Of a stretch of 64,000 nt of DNA, positions 35,143-44,387 are shown one piece after another (positions within the stretch are counted from its first letter, which is position 1; each line of letters starts with the position of its first letter). Where the stretch lies: the NCBI RefSeq assembly GCF_011045125.1, contig NZ_JAAKZF010000031.1:1-64000 (forward strand). Direction: 5' to 3'. The translations under genes were made by a program, and so were the position numbers. Under the pieces are notes generated by a model, which was given only the letters and a program-made list of their open reading frames with translations, was not told where the DNA came from and made no database searches. This DNA is from Allomesorhizobium camelthorni (GTDB lineage Bacteria > Pseudomonadota > Alphaproteobacteria > Rhizobiales > Rhizobiaceae).

Positions 35143-36204
35143 TCAGACTTTTCCGGAATCGACCACCCGCGCCAGCATTCGGGAGCGGTATTCCGATGGT
35201 GTGATGCCGGTCAGTTGACGGAAGGCGCGGTTGAACGGGGCGAGCGACGCATAACCGAGGCCGAAGGCGATCGACACGATCTGCTCGCGCGACCTCTCGG
35301 GATCGGCCAGCCTGAGCTTGGCTTCCGTGACCCGCTGGTCATTCAGAAAGGCGGCGAAGTTGCGATAACCGAGGCCTTTGCCGATCAGGCGACGCAGCCG
35401 GTGCTCCGGCACATTTATCTGCCGCGCCAGCGTGCTGAGCGAGAGTTCGGGCTTGAAGCAGGCTCCGCTGGCGATCAAGGTTTTCAGACGATCGAGCTCT
35501 ATCAGCTCCGGCGGCGTGAGCAGGTCGGCGCGCGGCTGCGGCGCCTCGGCCGGCAACGCGAAAAGCTCCTGTCTCGTCCCGGTTATCCAGAGAGCGAAAG
35601 CGAAGGACAGAGTCAGGAGTAGCCCCGCGTGAAGCGGGCTTAACCAGGGCGGCAGCGTGCCGAAAAGCCCGTAGGTCTCGCCAAGAGCGGTGGCGATGCC
35701 GGCGAAGGGAAGCGCAAGCGCGGCGACGAGGCGGAATCTGCGCCGCGCATCGACGAGATCATTGCCGAAGTCCCGGATCGCGAGCACCACGATATGGCCC
35801 AGCAGCAGGATCAATGCGATCTGGTGAAGCAGATCGCCGGCGAAAGCAGTGTTCTCGCCGGTATGGTGAAGGACATAGAAGGCGAGCAGCAGGAAGGGCG
35901 GGATTGCGTAAGCACGCCGCCACTGGAAGGTGTCGCTGAAAAGAGCGATGCCGAACCACCAGAAGAAGGCTGGGGCAAGCACTGCCAGCAGCACGAGCGG
36001 CTCGCGGGCAAGCCCCAGTTCTGCGTCGATGTCGGCAGGCGATACGATGGCATAGGAGGCGACAGCGACGCAGAACAGGCAGCCGGAGATCGTGACGAAG
36101 CGGGGCGGGCGCACGCGCGCGAACTGAGCGGCCACAAACAGGTTCAAGGCCGCCACAGCCGCGCGAAGCATAAGGTCGGCGATATCATAGGCCACGATCG
36201 TCAT
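35143..36204 (-). CDS. membrane-anchored AraC family regulator
   Basis: A regulator of 353 residues. The first 220 or so contain about seven hydrophobic helices (for example 32-54, 69-88, 97-112, 126-140, 157-170 and 188-208). The C-terminal 110 carry an AraC-type double helix-turn-helix, with LSLSTLARQINVPEHRLRRLI and the signature IVSIAFGLGYASLAPFNRAFRQLTGITPSEYR. The membrane domain presumably senses an envelope or lipid signal. It lies just upstream of the hydroxylase and methyltransferase genes on the same strand and may control them. Confidence 0.85.
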   Translation of the reverse strand: MTIVAYDIADLMLRAAVAALNLFVAAQFARVRPPRFVTISGCLFCVAVASYAIVSPADIDAELGLAREPLVLLAVLAPAFFWWFGIALFSDTFQWRRAYAIPPFLLLAFYVLHHTGENTAFAGDLLHQIALILLLGHIVVLAIRDFGNDLVDARRRFRLVAALALPFAGIATALGETYGLFGTLPPWLSPLHAGLLLTLSFAFALWITGTRQELFALPAEAPQPRADLLTPPELIELDRLKTLIASGACFKPELSLSTLARQINVPEHRLRRLIGKGLGYRNFAAFLNDQRVTEAKLRLADPERSREQIVSIAFGLGYASLAPFNRAFRQLTGITPSEYRSRMLARVVDSGKV

Positions 36205-36316
36205 CGGGTCAGGTAATGACAGTTTGCCGCAACTGGCAACCGTCGCCGGCTCAGGACGGGATCACCCTGTATGAATCCCACCGGCTGTCACGTGCGGCGA
36301 TAGATCGACTTCGACC

Positions 36317-36751
36317 CTAAGCGCCCAATTCCGCCAGCGCCGCTCTTATCTTTTCCGCATTCGCTGCAAGGACTTCGGGCTTCTCCATCGGTCCGCCAGG
36401 CTGCCCGAGCATCACGCCCTCGAAGCGCGGAATGACGTGGACATGGAGATGGAAAACCACCTGTCCCCCGGCTGGCTCGTTGAATTGCTGCACCGTCACG
36501 CCATCGGCGGAAAATGCCTTCACGACCGCCCGGGCTAGTTTCTGCGTCGTGCGCATCACCGCCGCCAGGCTGTCCGGATCGACATCGAGGATGTTGCGCG
36601 ACGGCTTTTTCGGGAGCACCAGGCAGTGGCCGTCGCCGCGCGGCATGATGTCCATCATCGCGAATGTGTCGGCGTCCTCGTAGAGCTTGTGCGAAGGCAG
36701 GTCGCCGCGCAGGATCTTCGCGAAGATGTTGTTGTCGTCATAAGTCGCCAT
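36317..36751 (-). CDS. HIT family nucleotide-binding protein
   Basis: A 144-residue histidine-triad protein. The triad HLHVHV is at residues 101-106, preceded by the domain start NIFAKILRGDLPSHKLYEDADTFAMMD and the GHCLVLPKKPSRN strand. Family members hydrolyse nucleotide phosphoramidates or Ap4A-type compounds (HinT branch). It is followed on the same strand by nothing close; the next gene to its right (36819) is also minus-strand and 67 bp away. Cytoplasmic, no signal peptide. Confidence 0.9.
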   Translation of the reverse strand: MATYDDNNIFAKILRGDLPSHKLYEDADTFAMMDIMPRGDGHCLVLPKKPSRNILDVDPDSLAAVMRTTQKLARAVVKAFSADGVTVQQFNEPAGGQVVFHLHVHVIPRFEGVMLGQPGGPMEKPEVLAANAEKIRAALAELGA

Positions 36752-36818
36752 CTGTGCCTCGCCGTCTGTCGATTCCCGCCATATTTGCCGCTGACCAGAA
36801 TTGATTCAATGGCGGAAC

Positions 36819-38042
36819 TCAAACATCGAGGTCCGGCGACTTGCGGAAGGGGCCGTGCTCCTCGAGATATTCGCTCATCCGCGCCACTTCGGCCCGTTCA
36901 CGCTCGAGATAGTCGTCGATCGCGCTTCTCAGGCCGGGATGGGCGATGTAGTGCGCCGAATGTGTCGTCACCGGCCTGTAGCCGCGCGCCAACTTATGCT
37001 CGCCCTGCGCTCCGGCCTCGACAACCCGCAGACCCTTCTGAATCGCGAAGTCGATGGCCTGATGGTAGCAGACTTCGAAATGCAGGAAGGGATGATCCTC
37101 GATGCAGCCCCAGTTGCGGCCGTAGAGCGTATCCGATCCGATGAAGTTGATCGCGCCGGCGATATAGCGCCCGCCGCGCTTGGCCATCACCAGTAAGATG
37201 TCGTTGCGCATGCGCTCCCCGACCAGCGAGAAGAATGTGCGGTTGAGGTATGGCCGGCCCCATTTGCGGCTGCCCGTATCCATATAGAAGGCGAAAAAGT
37301 CGTCCCAGACCGCTTCGGTCAGGTCGCTGCCGGTCAGCCAGTCCATCGAGATGCCGCTGGCGAGCGCCTCGCGGCGTTCCTTCTTCAGCGCCTTGCGCTT
37401 CCGCGAGGCGAGCGTCGCAAGGAAATCGTCGTAGCTCGAAAAGGCTTCGTTGAAGAAATGGAACTGCTGGTCGGTCCGCGCCAGGAACCCGGCGTTTTCC
37501 AGCGCCGCCATATCGGCTGCCTCGGCGAAGGTGACGTGCGCGGAGGAAACACCAAGGCGATCTGTCACCAGCTTCAGGCCGGCGGCCAGCGCCGCCTTGA
37601 CCGCGGCTCCGTTCGCGCCGCGCCTAACGAGCAGGCGAGGGCCGGTCGCCGGGGTGAATGGCACCGACGCCTGCAATTTCGGATAATAGCGTCCGCCGGC
37701 GCGCTCGAAGGCGTCGGCCCAGCCATGGTCGAACACATATTCGCCCTGGCTGTGCGACTTCGCATAGCAGGGCAGGGCGCCGAGAACCGTACCGTCGGGA
37801 GCTTCGAGCCGCAGATGATGTCCCTGCCAGCCGGAGCGCCGCGCGGCGCAGCCGGATTCTTCCAGGATGCTCAAAAAATCATATGAAACGAACGGGTTGT
37901 ATGCGGTTCCGGCACAATCGGGCGAAGCGCCGGCAAAACCATCCCATTCCTCGCGCGTGAAGGCGTCGATGCTGGCCGCGATGCGGATCGCATATTCGCC
38001 ATTCGCAGCGTTCATTCCGGCTTCGTCTTCGCTGATGGTCAT
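36819..38042 (-). CDS. DUF482 (GNAT-like peptidoglycan/aminoacyltransferase) protein
   Basis: This 407-residue protein belongs to the DUF482 family with two GNAT-like halves, related in fold to FemX-type aminoacyltransferases. Conserved blocks are NPFVSYDFLSILEESGC, GEYVFDHGWADAFERAGGRYYPKL, RKRKALKKERREA, GRPYLNRTFFSLVGERM and FEVCYHQAIDFAIQKGL with AGAQGEHKLARGY. The function is not established; an acyl or peptidyl transfer reaction is suggested by the fold. Cytoplasmic, no membrane segment. It is followed by the GDPD gene on the same strand with a 37-bp gap. Confidence 0.82.
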   Translation of the reverse strand: MTISEDEAGMNAANGEYAIRIAASIDAFTREEWDGFAGASPDCAGTAYNPFVSYDFLSILEESGCAARRSGWQGHHLRLEAPDGTVLGALPCYAKSHSQGEYVFDHGWADAFERAGGRYYPKLQASVPFTPATGPRLLVRRGANGAAVKAALAAGLKLVTDRLGVSSAHVTFAEAADMAALENAGFLARTDQQFHFFNEAFSSYDDFLATLASRKRKALKKERREALASGISMDWLTGSDLTEAVWDDFFAFYMDTGSRKWGRPYLNRTFFSLVGERMRNDILLVMAKRGGRYIAGAINFIGSDTLYGRNWGCIEDHPFLHFEVCYHQAIDFAIQKGLRVVEAGAQGEHKLARGYRPVTTHSAHYIAHPGLRSAIDDYLERERAEVARMSEYLEEHGPFRKSPDLDV

Positions 38043-38079
38043 CCGCCCTTATCTACGATCGAAATGTGGTTGCGCAAGG

Positions 38080-38808
38080 TTATGCGGCCAGCACTGCTTC
38101 AGGCATGAAGCCTTCGAAAGTCATCTGGTCGGCATGCGCGAATGTCCGCTCCACCGCCGGTTCGTCGCGAACCGTCCAGGTGATGACAGGCATGCCGAGC
38201 CTCTCCCGCATGAAGCCGGCGAAACGGTTGGGTAAGCAGTCGACGGCGTAGGAAACGAAGGAGATGCCGTGCGCCAGCATGGAGAAATGCGCTTCCAACT
38301 CGTGATCGGCCTCACCCCAGGCGGTCAGTCCGGTCGGGATGTCTCGGGCGTGCGCGGCAAACTGCCGGATCAGCCAGTGGTCGAATGACATGATTGCAGT
38401 CTTGCCGCCGTAATCATGCAGCAGCGCGCAGACCCGCTCGACAAGGCCGGCATCCCTGCCGGGAACGCCCTTGAGTTCAACGACCAGCGGCACACGCCCA
38501 TGCACCAGATCGAGCATCTCCTTCAACGAAGGCGGGTGGTCGCTGGTGCCGCCGATGCGCAGCGCAGCCATCTCGCGCGCTGTCCTTTGCCAGACATGGC
38601 CGTCGGTTCCCGTCAGCCGGAACAGGCCCTCATCGTGGAAAATCACCGGCACACCGTCGTTGGTCAGGCGCACGTCGCACTCGATGGCATAACCTTTCGC
38701 CGCCGCCTCCTCGAAGGCGGGAAGCGTGTTTTCCCAGACCAGATTGTTGCAATCGTGCAGGCCGCGGTGAGCGATCGGCTGCGCGGTCAGCCAGGACAGA
38801 TTTTTCAT
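38080..38808 (-). CDS. glycerophosphodiester phosphodiesterase
   Basis: A GDPD-type hydrolase of 242 residues that releases sn-glycerol-3-phosphate from glycerophosphodiesters. The TIM-barrel active site is visible as His14-Arg15 (IAHRGLH), Glu43 and Asp45 (IECDVRLT) and His58 (FHDEGLFRLTG), with VELKG on a later strand. No signal peptide is present, so it acts in the cytoplasm. The ATG at 38808 has GAGGTGA upstream. The RidA gene starts 8 bp upstream in the same operon. Confidence 0.9.
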   Translation of the reverse strand: MKNLSWLTAQPIAHRGLHDCNNLVWENTLPAFEEAAAKGYAIECDVRLTNDGVPVIFHDEGLFRLTGTDGHVWQRTAREMAALRIGGTSDHPPSLKEMLDLVHGRVPLVVELKGVPGRDAGLVERVCALLHDYGGKTAIMSFDHWLIRQFAAHARDIPTGLTAWGEADHELEAHFSMLAHGISFVSYAVDCLPNRFAGFMRERLGMPVITWTVRDEPAVERTFAHADQMTFEGFMPEAVLAA

Positions 38809-38815
38809 GCTCACC

Positions 38816-39280
38816 TCACGCAACTTCGATCACAGCTTCGATCTCGACCGCCGCATTGAGCGGCAGCGAGGCGGTTCCGACCGCGGCGCGCGCATGCTTG
38901 CCGGGCTCTCCCAGCACCTCGACCAGGAAGTCCGACGCGCCGTTGGCGACAAGATGCTGCTCGGTGAAATCGGGCGCAGAGGCGACGAAGACGGTGATCT
39001 TCACCAGCCGCCTGATCTTCTCCAGATCGCCGATTGCGGCCTTTGCCTGCGCCAATATGTTGATCGCGCAGAGTTTTGCCGCTTCCTTGCCGGCGGCTAT
39101 GTCCACGTCCCGGCCGAGCAGGCCCGTTGCCTGCAGCTTGCCATCCTTGAGCGGAAGCTGCCCCGCGGTGAAGACCAGATTGCCAGTCCGCATGAAAGGC
39201 ACGTAGTTGGCGGCGGGCGCCGCGGCCGCCGGCAGTGTGACGCCGAGTTCGCTCAGCCGCTTTTCGATTGTTTCGCCCAT
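38816..39280 (-). CDS. RidA family protein (YjgF/YER057c/UK114)
   Basis: A 154-residue RidA-type protein. The family fold is recognised from FMRTGNLVFTAGQLP, the helix KLCAINILAQAKAAIGDLEKI, KITVFVASAPDFTEQ and the C-terminal KHARAAVGTASLPLNAAVEIEAV, where the arginine is the conserved active-site residue. RidA enzymes hydrolyse reactive enamines such as 2-aminoacrylate. This branch is the longer, RidA-like subgroup whose substrate may differ. It is the first gene of a pair with the GDPD gene; no functional link between them is obvious. Confidence 0.87.
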   Translation of the reverse strand: MGETIEKRLSELGVTLPAAAAPAANYVPFMRTGNLVFTAGQLPLKDGKLQATGLLGRDVDIAAGKEAAKLCAINILAQAKAAIGDLEKIRRLVKITVFVASAPDFTEQHLVANGASDFLVEVLGEPGKHARAAVGTASLPLNAAVEIEAVIEVA

Positions 39281-39414
39281 TGTCTTTCCCTATGTCTTGG
39301 TATGATGCGGTCGCGTGGTCGAACCTGCTATTTTTGCCTCGCTTCCGCCACGACTTTTTTTAGACTGCACAGCATGAAGCGGCCAAGCCGCGCAATGCGG
39401 ACCGGAGTGATTAC

Positions 39415-40242
39415 ATGCGCGCAATGCGCCTTGCCCTGCTAGCCCTTGTTTCGCCGTCGGCGCTGATCGCCGCGCCGGCTTTTGCCGCCGCGCCGCTTGT
39501 GCCGCACCGCGCGGTCTACGACCTCGTGCTCGACGAAGCCTCCGATAAATCCGGCATAACCGGTCTATCCGGACGTATGGTCTATGAATTCAACGGCTCT
39601 GCCTGCGAAGGCTATACGGTCAAGTTTCGTTTCGTCACGCAGATCGACACCAGCGAGAATTCGAGCCTGACCGACCAGCAGACGACGACTTTCGAGGACG
39701 CCGACGGCAAGACCTTTTCCTTCGTGACGAAATCCTTCACCGACCAGACGTTGGAGCGCGAGCTCAAGGGCACCGCCCGGCGCGAAGCGGACCGGTTGAA
39801 GGTCGACATCGAGAAGCCGGAACCGAACAGCGTTGAACTGGAGGGCACCCAGTTTCCAACGCAGCATCTCGTCGAACTGATCGGCAAAGCCAATACCGGC
39901 GAGAATTTCTACGAAACCAGCGTCTTCGACGGCTCCGAAGACGGTGACGAGGTCATGACCACCACCGTCGTGGTCGGCAAGAAGGAACCGGTGGAGAAGA
40001 GCGACCCGGAAGCCCCGGCGCTCGCCGGTCTCGCCACGGAGAAATTCTGGCCAGTCGACATCGCCTATTTCGACGAGGCGACCGGCGGCGGCGAGGAAGT
40101 GCCGGAATACCGCATCAGCTTCAAGCTGCACGAAAGCGGCCTGACGCGCGATCTGGTGATGGATTACGGCGAATTCTCCATGACTGGCAAGCTGGTCAAT
40201 CTGGCGCTGTTCGATCCGGCCCCGCAGAACTGCAATCAGTAG
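39415..40242 (+). CDS. eipB: EipB-like periplasmic cell-envelope integrity protein
   Basis: A periplasmic protein of 275 residues with a signal peptide ending near Ala25-Ala26 (PAFAAA). It matches the DUF1849/EipB family, known in Brucella as an envelope-integrity beta-spiral protein with a single disulfide between an N-terminal and a C-terminal cysteine. Exactly two cysteines remain after signal cleavage, Cys64 (GSACEGY) and Cys273 (QNCNQ), in those positions. Conserved strands such as HRAVYDLVL, GRMVYEF and TQFPTQHLVELI are present. The gene precedes a DUF4031 gene by 14 bp. Confidence 0.87.
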   Translation: MRAMRLALLALVSPSALIAAPAFAAAPLVPHRAVYDLVLDEASDKSGITGLSGRMVYEFNGSACEGYTVKFRFVTQIDTSENSSLTDQQTTTFEDADGKTFSFVTKSFTDQTLERELKGTARREADRLKVDIEKPEPNSVELEGTQFPTQHLVELIGKANTGENFYETSVFDGSEDGDEVMTTTVVVGKKEPVEKSDPEAPALAGLATEKFWPVDIAYFDEATGGGEEVPEYRISFKLHESGLTRDLVMDYGEFSMTGKLVNLALFDPAPQNCNQ

Positions 40243-40256
40243 CGGATTTCTCCCGC

Positions 40257-40613
40257 GTGGCCGTCTATGTTGACGAGGCGATCTGGCGCTTTGCGGGCCG
40301 GCGCTGGTGCCATCTGATGGCCGACGATCTGGCGGAACTCCATGCTTTCGCGGCAAAGCTCGGCCTGCATCGATCGTCCTACCAGGGCCCGCCGAAAACC
40401 GCGGCGCCGCACTACGACATCACCGCATTCGAGCGTGATCGCGCGGTGCGGCTCGGCGCAGTCGCCTGCAGCCGCAGCGAGATTGTGGCCGTTTGCCGCC
40501 GCGTGCGCGTGAAGAATGGCAAGGCTTCCGCCGTTATCCCGGCCGCAAGCGCATTTCCAGCGATCATAAACCAATCCCAGAAATTTCCTGAACATCGTTC
40601 AAATTTGACTTGA
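40257..40613 (+). CDS. DUF4031 domain protein
   Basis: A 118-residue cytoplasmic protein matching DUF4031. The opening AVYVDEAIWRFAGRRWCHLMADDLAELHAFAAKLGL and the PHYDIT segment with the following AVRLGAV are the hallmarks. The ending, about 25 residues, has no conserved feature and may be variable. The GTG at 40257 is the family start, although no good ribosome site precedes it. It may be read through from the eipB gene, which ends 14 bp upstream. Function unknown. Confidence 0.75.
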   Translation: MAVYVDEAIWRFAGRRWCHLMADDLAELHAFAAKLGLHRSSYQGPPKTAAPHYDITAFERDRAVRLGAVACSRSEIVAVCRRVRVKNGKASAVIPAASAFPAIINQSQKFPEHRSNLT

Positions 40614-40670
40614 GCCCGCCTCAATTCCACAACAGCGTGCATTTGAGCAACTTGTTCGCGGGAGGCAGAT

Positions 40671-41993
40671 TTGAGCAGGCTCGACACTTTCGTGGCGCCC
40701 GAACCCAGCGTGCCGCTGATCAAGGCGATGACGGTGGTGAACCGCGTCCTGATGCTGCGGGGCGTCCTCGGCTTCCGTGACATTCCCCCGTTCAACAGGA
40801 TCGCGGGCCTGCGCGGCATCGCCAATGTCCGCCACATCGATTTTCCCGAAGCCGACCGCGCCCGGCTCGCCGGCGTATGCGGGCAGGGGAAGGCGACCTT
40901 CATCACGCCCAACCATCCCGAATTCTTCACCGACTGGATGATCGACAAGGAGATCGCCTCGCATGCCTGTCCGCTTGCCGCGTTCTGGGCGACCAACGGC
41001 GTCGTCAACGGCCTCGGCAAAGCGGCGCAGAAATTCTGGCTCGCCAACAATCTGATCGCGCAGATTCCGGGAAACAGCCAGGCCGCGCGCGAGCTTTCGG
41101 TCTCCTGGGCGCTGAAAGGACACGGCGTACTGCTGCATCCTGAAGGCAGCGTTGGCTGGCATGGCGATTTTGTCGCCCCACTGATGCCCGGCGCCGCCGA
41201 GATGGCGCTGGAGGCGCTGAAACGCAGCCGCGAAGCAGGGCGCGAACTCGAGGTCTGGATTGCGCCGATTGTCTGGAAACTGGCTTTCACCCGCAACGTC
41301 GAAGCGGATCTGATGAAGGAATGCGCCTATGTCGAGCGCAGCCTGAAGATCGAGCCGGCGCCGCGATCGGTCGCGCTTCCCGACCGGGTCTACCGCATCT
41401 ACGAGACTTTGCTGTCCCGGGATGAGGAAAAGCACGGCGTGGAGTCGGATGGCCGTGCGCCGTTCGCGGACCGCCAGGAAGCGTTGCTTTCAGCCATGCA
41501 CGACCGGCTATGCGAACTCCTGCCCGAAACTGCCTCGCCGGCGAGCCGCGGCGAGATCATGCGAAACGCACGGCGCTTCCTGCGCGAGAACTCCGCCGAT
41601 CCGGAACTGCGCAAGCAGGTGAAATCGCTGTCGGATGCGATCTCGTGCGTCCAGCGCGTCGGCGATTTCGCCTTTGCCAGCAAAACTGTGACGCAGGAGG
41701 GGATCGCCGAACACATCAAGCGCATCCGCAATGACTACTGCAAGGGCACGATGCGGGACACGCTGAACCGTTTCCTGCCGCAGCCGGCCGGACCGCGCCG
41801 CGCCCATATCCGGGCGCCGGAACCACTCGCGATGCACGATTTTCAAGGCGCACCCGGCGAAGCCATGGCCGAGATCCGCCGCCGCATGCAGGCGGCGCTG
41901 GACGAGATCAATGACGGATTGCGCGCGAGCGGAAGTTTGAGATTTTATCCCAATCCGTTCCATCATTCCCGGAATCCTGGATTGGCGAGGTAG
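40671..41993 (+). CDS. 1-acylglycerol-3-phosphate acyltransferase-like protein
   Basis: A protein of 440 residues. Near residues 78-88 is ITPNHPEFFTD and at 156-160 HPEGS, resembling motifs I and III of glycerolipid acyltransferases. The spacing in motif I is His82 to Asp88, one residue longer than the usual H-x4-D. No signal peptide or clear membrane helix is seen. The C-terminal half is helical, with no recognised domain. The TTG start at 40671 has a perfect GGGAGG 5 bases upstream. It may acylate a lipid precursor, or may be a divergent, inactive member. Confidence 0.65.
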   Translation: MSRLDTFVAPEPSVPLIKAMTVVNRVLMLRGVLGFRDIPPFNRIAGLRGIANVRHIDFPEADRARLAGVCGQGKATFITPNHPEFFTDWMIDKEIASHACPLAAFWATNGVVNGLGKAAQKFWLANNLIAQIPGNSQAARELSVSWALKGHGVLLHPEGSVGWHGDFVAPLMPGAAEMALEALKRSREAGRELEVWIAPIVWKLAFTRNVEADLMKECAYVERSLKIEPAPRSVALPDRVYRIYETLLSRDEEKHGVESDGRAPFADRQEALLSAMHDRLCELLPETASPASRGEIMRNARRFLRENSADPELRKQVKSLSDAISCVQRVGDFAFASKTVTQEGIAEHIKRIRNDYCKGTMRDTLNRFLPQPAGPRRAHIRAPEPLAMHDFQGAPGEAMAEIRRRMQAALDEINDGLRASGSLRFYPNPFHHSRNPGLAR

Positions 41994-42003
41994 CGGATTC
42001 GTT

Positions 42004-42336
42004 ATGAAGGCGAAAATAAGCAGCGGGCCGCTCGTAAGAATGGCGGAACTCGAAATCGACCTGCCTCAACTTGACGCATATACGGCCTTGCTCCGGGAAG
42101 AGATCGAAGCCTCGGTCAGGATCGAACCAGGGGTGCTGATGCTGTACGCCATGTCGGTCAAGGGAAACCCGACGAATATCCGAATCCTTGAGGTCTATGC
42201 CGATCAGGGAGCTTATGATGCCCATCTGCAGTCATCTCATTTTCTCAAGTACAAGACGTTGACATCGACCATGGTCAGGTCTCTCCGCCTTGTCGAAACG
42301 GACCCGATCATCCTGAGCGCGAAGTCTAAGGTGTAG
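42004..42336 (+). CDS. antibiotic biosynthesis monooxygenase (ABM) domain protein
   Basis: A 110-residue ABM-type ferredoxin-like protein. Features are VRMAELEIDLPQLDAYTALLREEIEASVRIEPGVLMLYAMSV, then IRILEVYADQGAYDAHLQSSHFLKY, which includes the conserved His before the helix. These small homodimers include quinol monooxygenases such as YgiN. It follows the acyltransferase-like gene by 10 bp and may be co-transcribed with it. The reaction cannot be assigned from sequence alone. Confidence 0.8.
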   Translation: MKAKISSGPLVRMAELEIDLPQLDAYTALLREEIEASVRIEPGVLMLYAMSVKGNPTNIRILEVYADQGAYDAHLQSSHFLKYKTLTSTMVRSLRLVETDPIILSAKSKV

Positions 42337-42374
42337 CGATTTAAACTGCCTGGCCACCGATTGGCTGGCTCGGG

Positions 42375-42402
42375 TTGCATTGTCGCGCTGTTGCCTCTAT
42401 AT
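42375..42402 (+). promoter_or_regulatory. Putative promoter of the rpsB operon
   Basis: TTGCAT (42375-42380), a 16-bp spacer and CTATAT (42397-42402) form a good alphaproteobacterial housekeeping promoter. It would leave a leader of roughly 120 nucleotides before rpsB, long enough for autogenous control by S2, though no specific fold was established. Confidence 0.5.
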
Positions 42403-42530
42403 GCGCGCTCATTCCACACACGGACTTTGGTGTCTGCCCGGGAGAAATCCGGCTGAAACCTCCGGTGGCGTCAAGGGAACTTTCCCAAAAACGTCAAGTG
42501 TCCGTGGAGGCTAACCGGAAAGGACAAAGA

Positions 42531-43316
42531 ATGGCTCTGCCTGATTTCAGCATGCGCCAGCTATTGGAAGCTGGCGTTCACTTCGGCCACCAGACCCACC
42601 GCTGGAACCCGAAAATGGCTCCGTACATCTACGGCGCCCGCAACAACATCCACGTCATCGACCTCTCGCAGACGGTGCCTTTGCTGCACCAGGCTCTGAA
42701 GCAGGTTTCCGACGTCGTCGCCAAGGGCGGCCGCGTGCTGTTCGTCGGCACCAAGCGCCAGGCTTCCGACATCATCGCCGATGCGGCCCAGCGTTCGGCC
42801 CAATACTACGTCAATTCGCGTTGGCTCGGCGGCATGCTGACCAACTGGAAGACGATCTCGAATTCGATCCAGCGCCTGCGCAAGCTCGACGAGATTCTGG
42901 CCGGCGAAGGCAGCCGCGGCCTCACCAAGAAGGAGCTTTTGAACCTTCAGCGTGAGCGCGAGAAGCTCGACAAGGCGCTCGGCGGCATCAAGGACATGGG
43001 CTCGACGCCGGACCTGATGTTCGTGGTCGACACCAACAAGGAAGCGATCGCCATCCTCGAGGCCAAGCGTCTCGGCATTCCGGTCGTGGCCGTCATCGAT
43101 TCCAACTGCGACCCGGACAAGATCGACTTCCCGATCCCGGGCAATGACGACGCCGCGCGCGCGATCCAGCTCTATTGCGATCTGATCGCCAAGGCCGCGA
43201 TCGACGGCATTGCGCGCCAGCAGGGCGCTCTCGGCGTCGATATCGGCGCTGCCGCCGAAGCGCCTGTCGAGCCGACGCTCGACGAGACCCCGGCAGCCAG
43301 CGCTCCCGAAGCGTAA
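42531..43316 (+). CDS. rpsB: 30S ribosomal protein S2
   Basis: Ribosomal protein S2, 261 residues, part of the small-subunit head. Recognised from [73 protein letters not shown] and [20 protein letters not shown]. The C-terminal 35 residues are alanine- and proline-rich, as in other rhizobial S2. AAAGGA is 7 bases before the ATG. It leads the operon-like run to lpxB, with tsf 115 bp downstream after two hairpins. Confidence 0.97.
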   Translation: MALPDFSMRQLLEAGVHFGHQTHRWNPKMAPYIYGARNNIHVIDLSQTVPLLHQALKQVSDVVAKGGRVLFVGTKRQASDIIADAAQRSAQYYVNSRWLGGMLTNWKTISNSIQRLRKLDEILAGEGSRGLTKKELLNLQREREKLDKALGGIKDMGSTPDLMFVVDTNKEAIAILEAKRLGIPVVAVIDSNCDPDKIDFPIPGNDDAARAIQLYCDLIAKAAIDGIARQQGALGVDIGAAAEAPVEPTLDETPAASAPEA

Positions 43317-43323
43317 ATCGACG

Positions 43324-43370
43324 GGGCCGGGCATCGGCCCTAATTCTCGCGACGCGGATTGCCGCGTCGC
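43324..43370 (+). promoter_or_regulatory. Two hairpins between rpsB and tsf
   Basis: GGGCCG/CGGCCC (43324-43329 with 43335-43340) and a perfect 9-bp stem GCGACGCGG/CCGCGTCGC (43349-43357 with 43362-43370). No U-run follows either. They may attenuate or stabilise the rpsB message relative to tsf. Confidence 0.4.
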
Positions 43371-43431
43371 CGGCAGGCGCATCATCGAGCACTCGGTGGT
43401 GCGCTCGCACATTTCGATCCAAGAGGCAAAA

Positions 43432-44355
43432 ATGAGCATTACGGCAGCACAGGTCAAACAACTCCGCGACATGACCGGCGCGGGCATGATGGATTGCAAG
43501 GCGGCGCTCGCCGAGACCAATGGCGACATGGAAGCGGCCGTCGACTGGCTGCGCGCCAAGGGAATCGCCAAGGCCGACAAGAAGGCCGGCCGCACCGCGG
43601 CTGAAGGCCTGGTCGGCGTCGCCGGCGATGTGACTTCGGCCGTCGTCGTCGAGGTCAACTCCGAGACCGACTTCGTCGCTCGCGCCGAGTCCTTCCAGGA
43701 GATCGTGCGCAATGTAGCGCAGGTGGCGCTGGCGGTAGGCGGCGAGACCGAAGCCGTCGCCAACGCGAACTATCCGGGCACCGACAAGACCGTCACGCAG
43801 GCCATCAAGGATGCCGTCGGCACTATCGGCGAGAACCTGTCGTTCCGCCGCTCGGCGAAGCTGTCGGTCGGCGCAGGCGCCGTCGCGACCTATGTCCATA
43901 ACGCGGTCGCCGAAAACCTCGGAAAGCTCGGCGTGCTGGTCGCGATCGAGACCGCGGGCAATGCCGACGCCGCCCGCGCCTTTGCCCGCCAGGTTGCGAT
44001 GCATGTCGCGGCCACCAACCCGCTGGCGCTGACCGCCGAGCAGATCGATCCGGCCGCCGTTGCGCGCGAGCGGGCGATCTTCACGGAGCAGGCACGCGAA
44101 TCGGGCAAGCCGGACAACATCATCGAAAAGATGGTCGAGGGCCGCATGCGCAAGTTCTACGAGGAAGTCGTGCTCCTGAAGCAGTCCTTCGTGCTCAACC
44201 CCGACATCACGGTCGAGGCTGCGCTCAAGGAAGCCGAGAAGGAAATCGGCGCGCCGGCCAAGATCACCGGCTTCCTCCGCTTTGCGCTCGGCGAAGGCAT
44301 CGAGCGCGAAGAAAGCGACTTCGCGGCGGAAGTCGCGGCTGCGGCGAAAAAGTAA
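43432..44355 (+). CDS. tsf: elongation factor Ts
   Basis: EF-Ts, 307 residues, the guanine nucleotide exchange factor that recycles EF-Tu. The N-terminal domain has [21 protein letters not shown] and the TDFVAR motif ([14 protein letters not shown]) is present. The coiled-coil and C-terminal [22 protein letters not shown] are also as expected. It sits in the conserved rpsB-tsf-pyrH-frr order. The hairpin at 44388-44419 separates it from pyrH. Confidence 0.97.
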   Translation: MSITAAQVKQLRDMTGAGMMDCKAALAETNGDMEAAVDWLRAKGIAKADKKAGRTAAEGLVGVAGDVTSAVVVEVNSETDFVARAESFQEIVRNVAQVALAVGGETEAVANANYPGTDKTVTQAIKDAVGTIGENLSFRRSAKLSVGAGAVATYVHNAVAENLGKLGVLVAIETAGNADAARAFARQVAMHVAATNPLALTAEQIDPAAVARERAIFTEQARESGKPDNIIEKMVEGRMRKFYEEVVLLKQSFVLNPDITVEAALKEAEKEIGAPAKITGFLRFALGEGIEREESDFAAEVAAAAKK

Positions 44356-44387
44356 CGCTGCATCAAACCCTTCATAGTGTCTTATGA

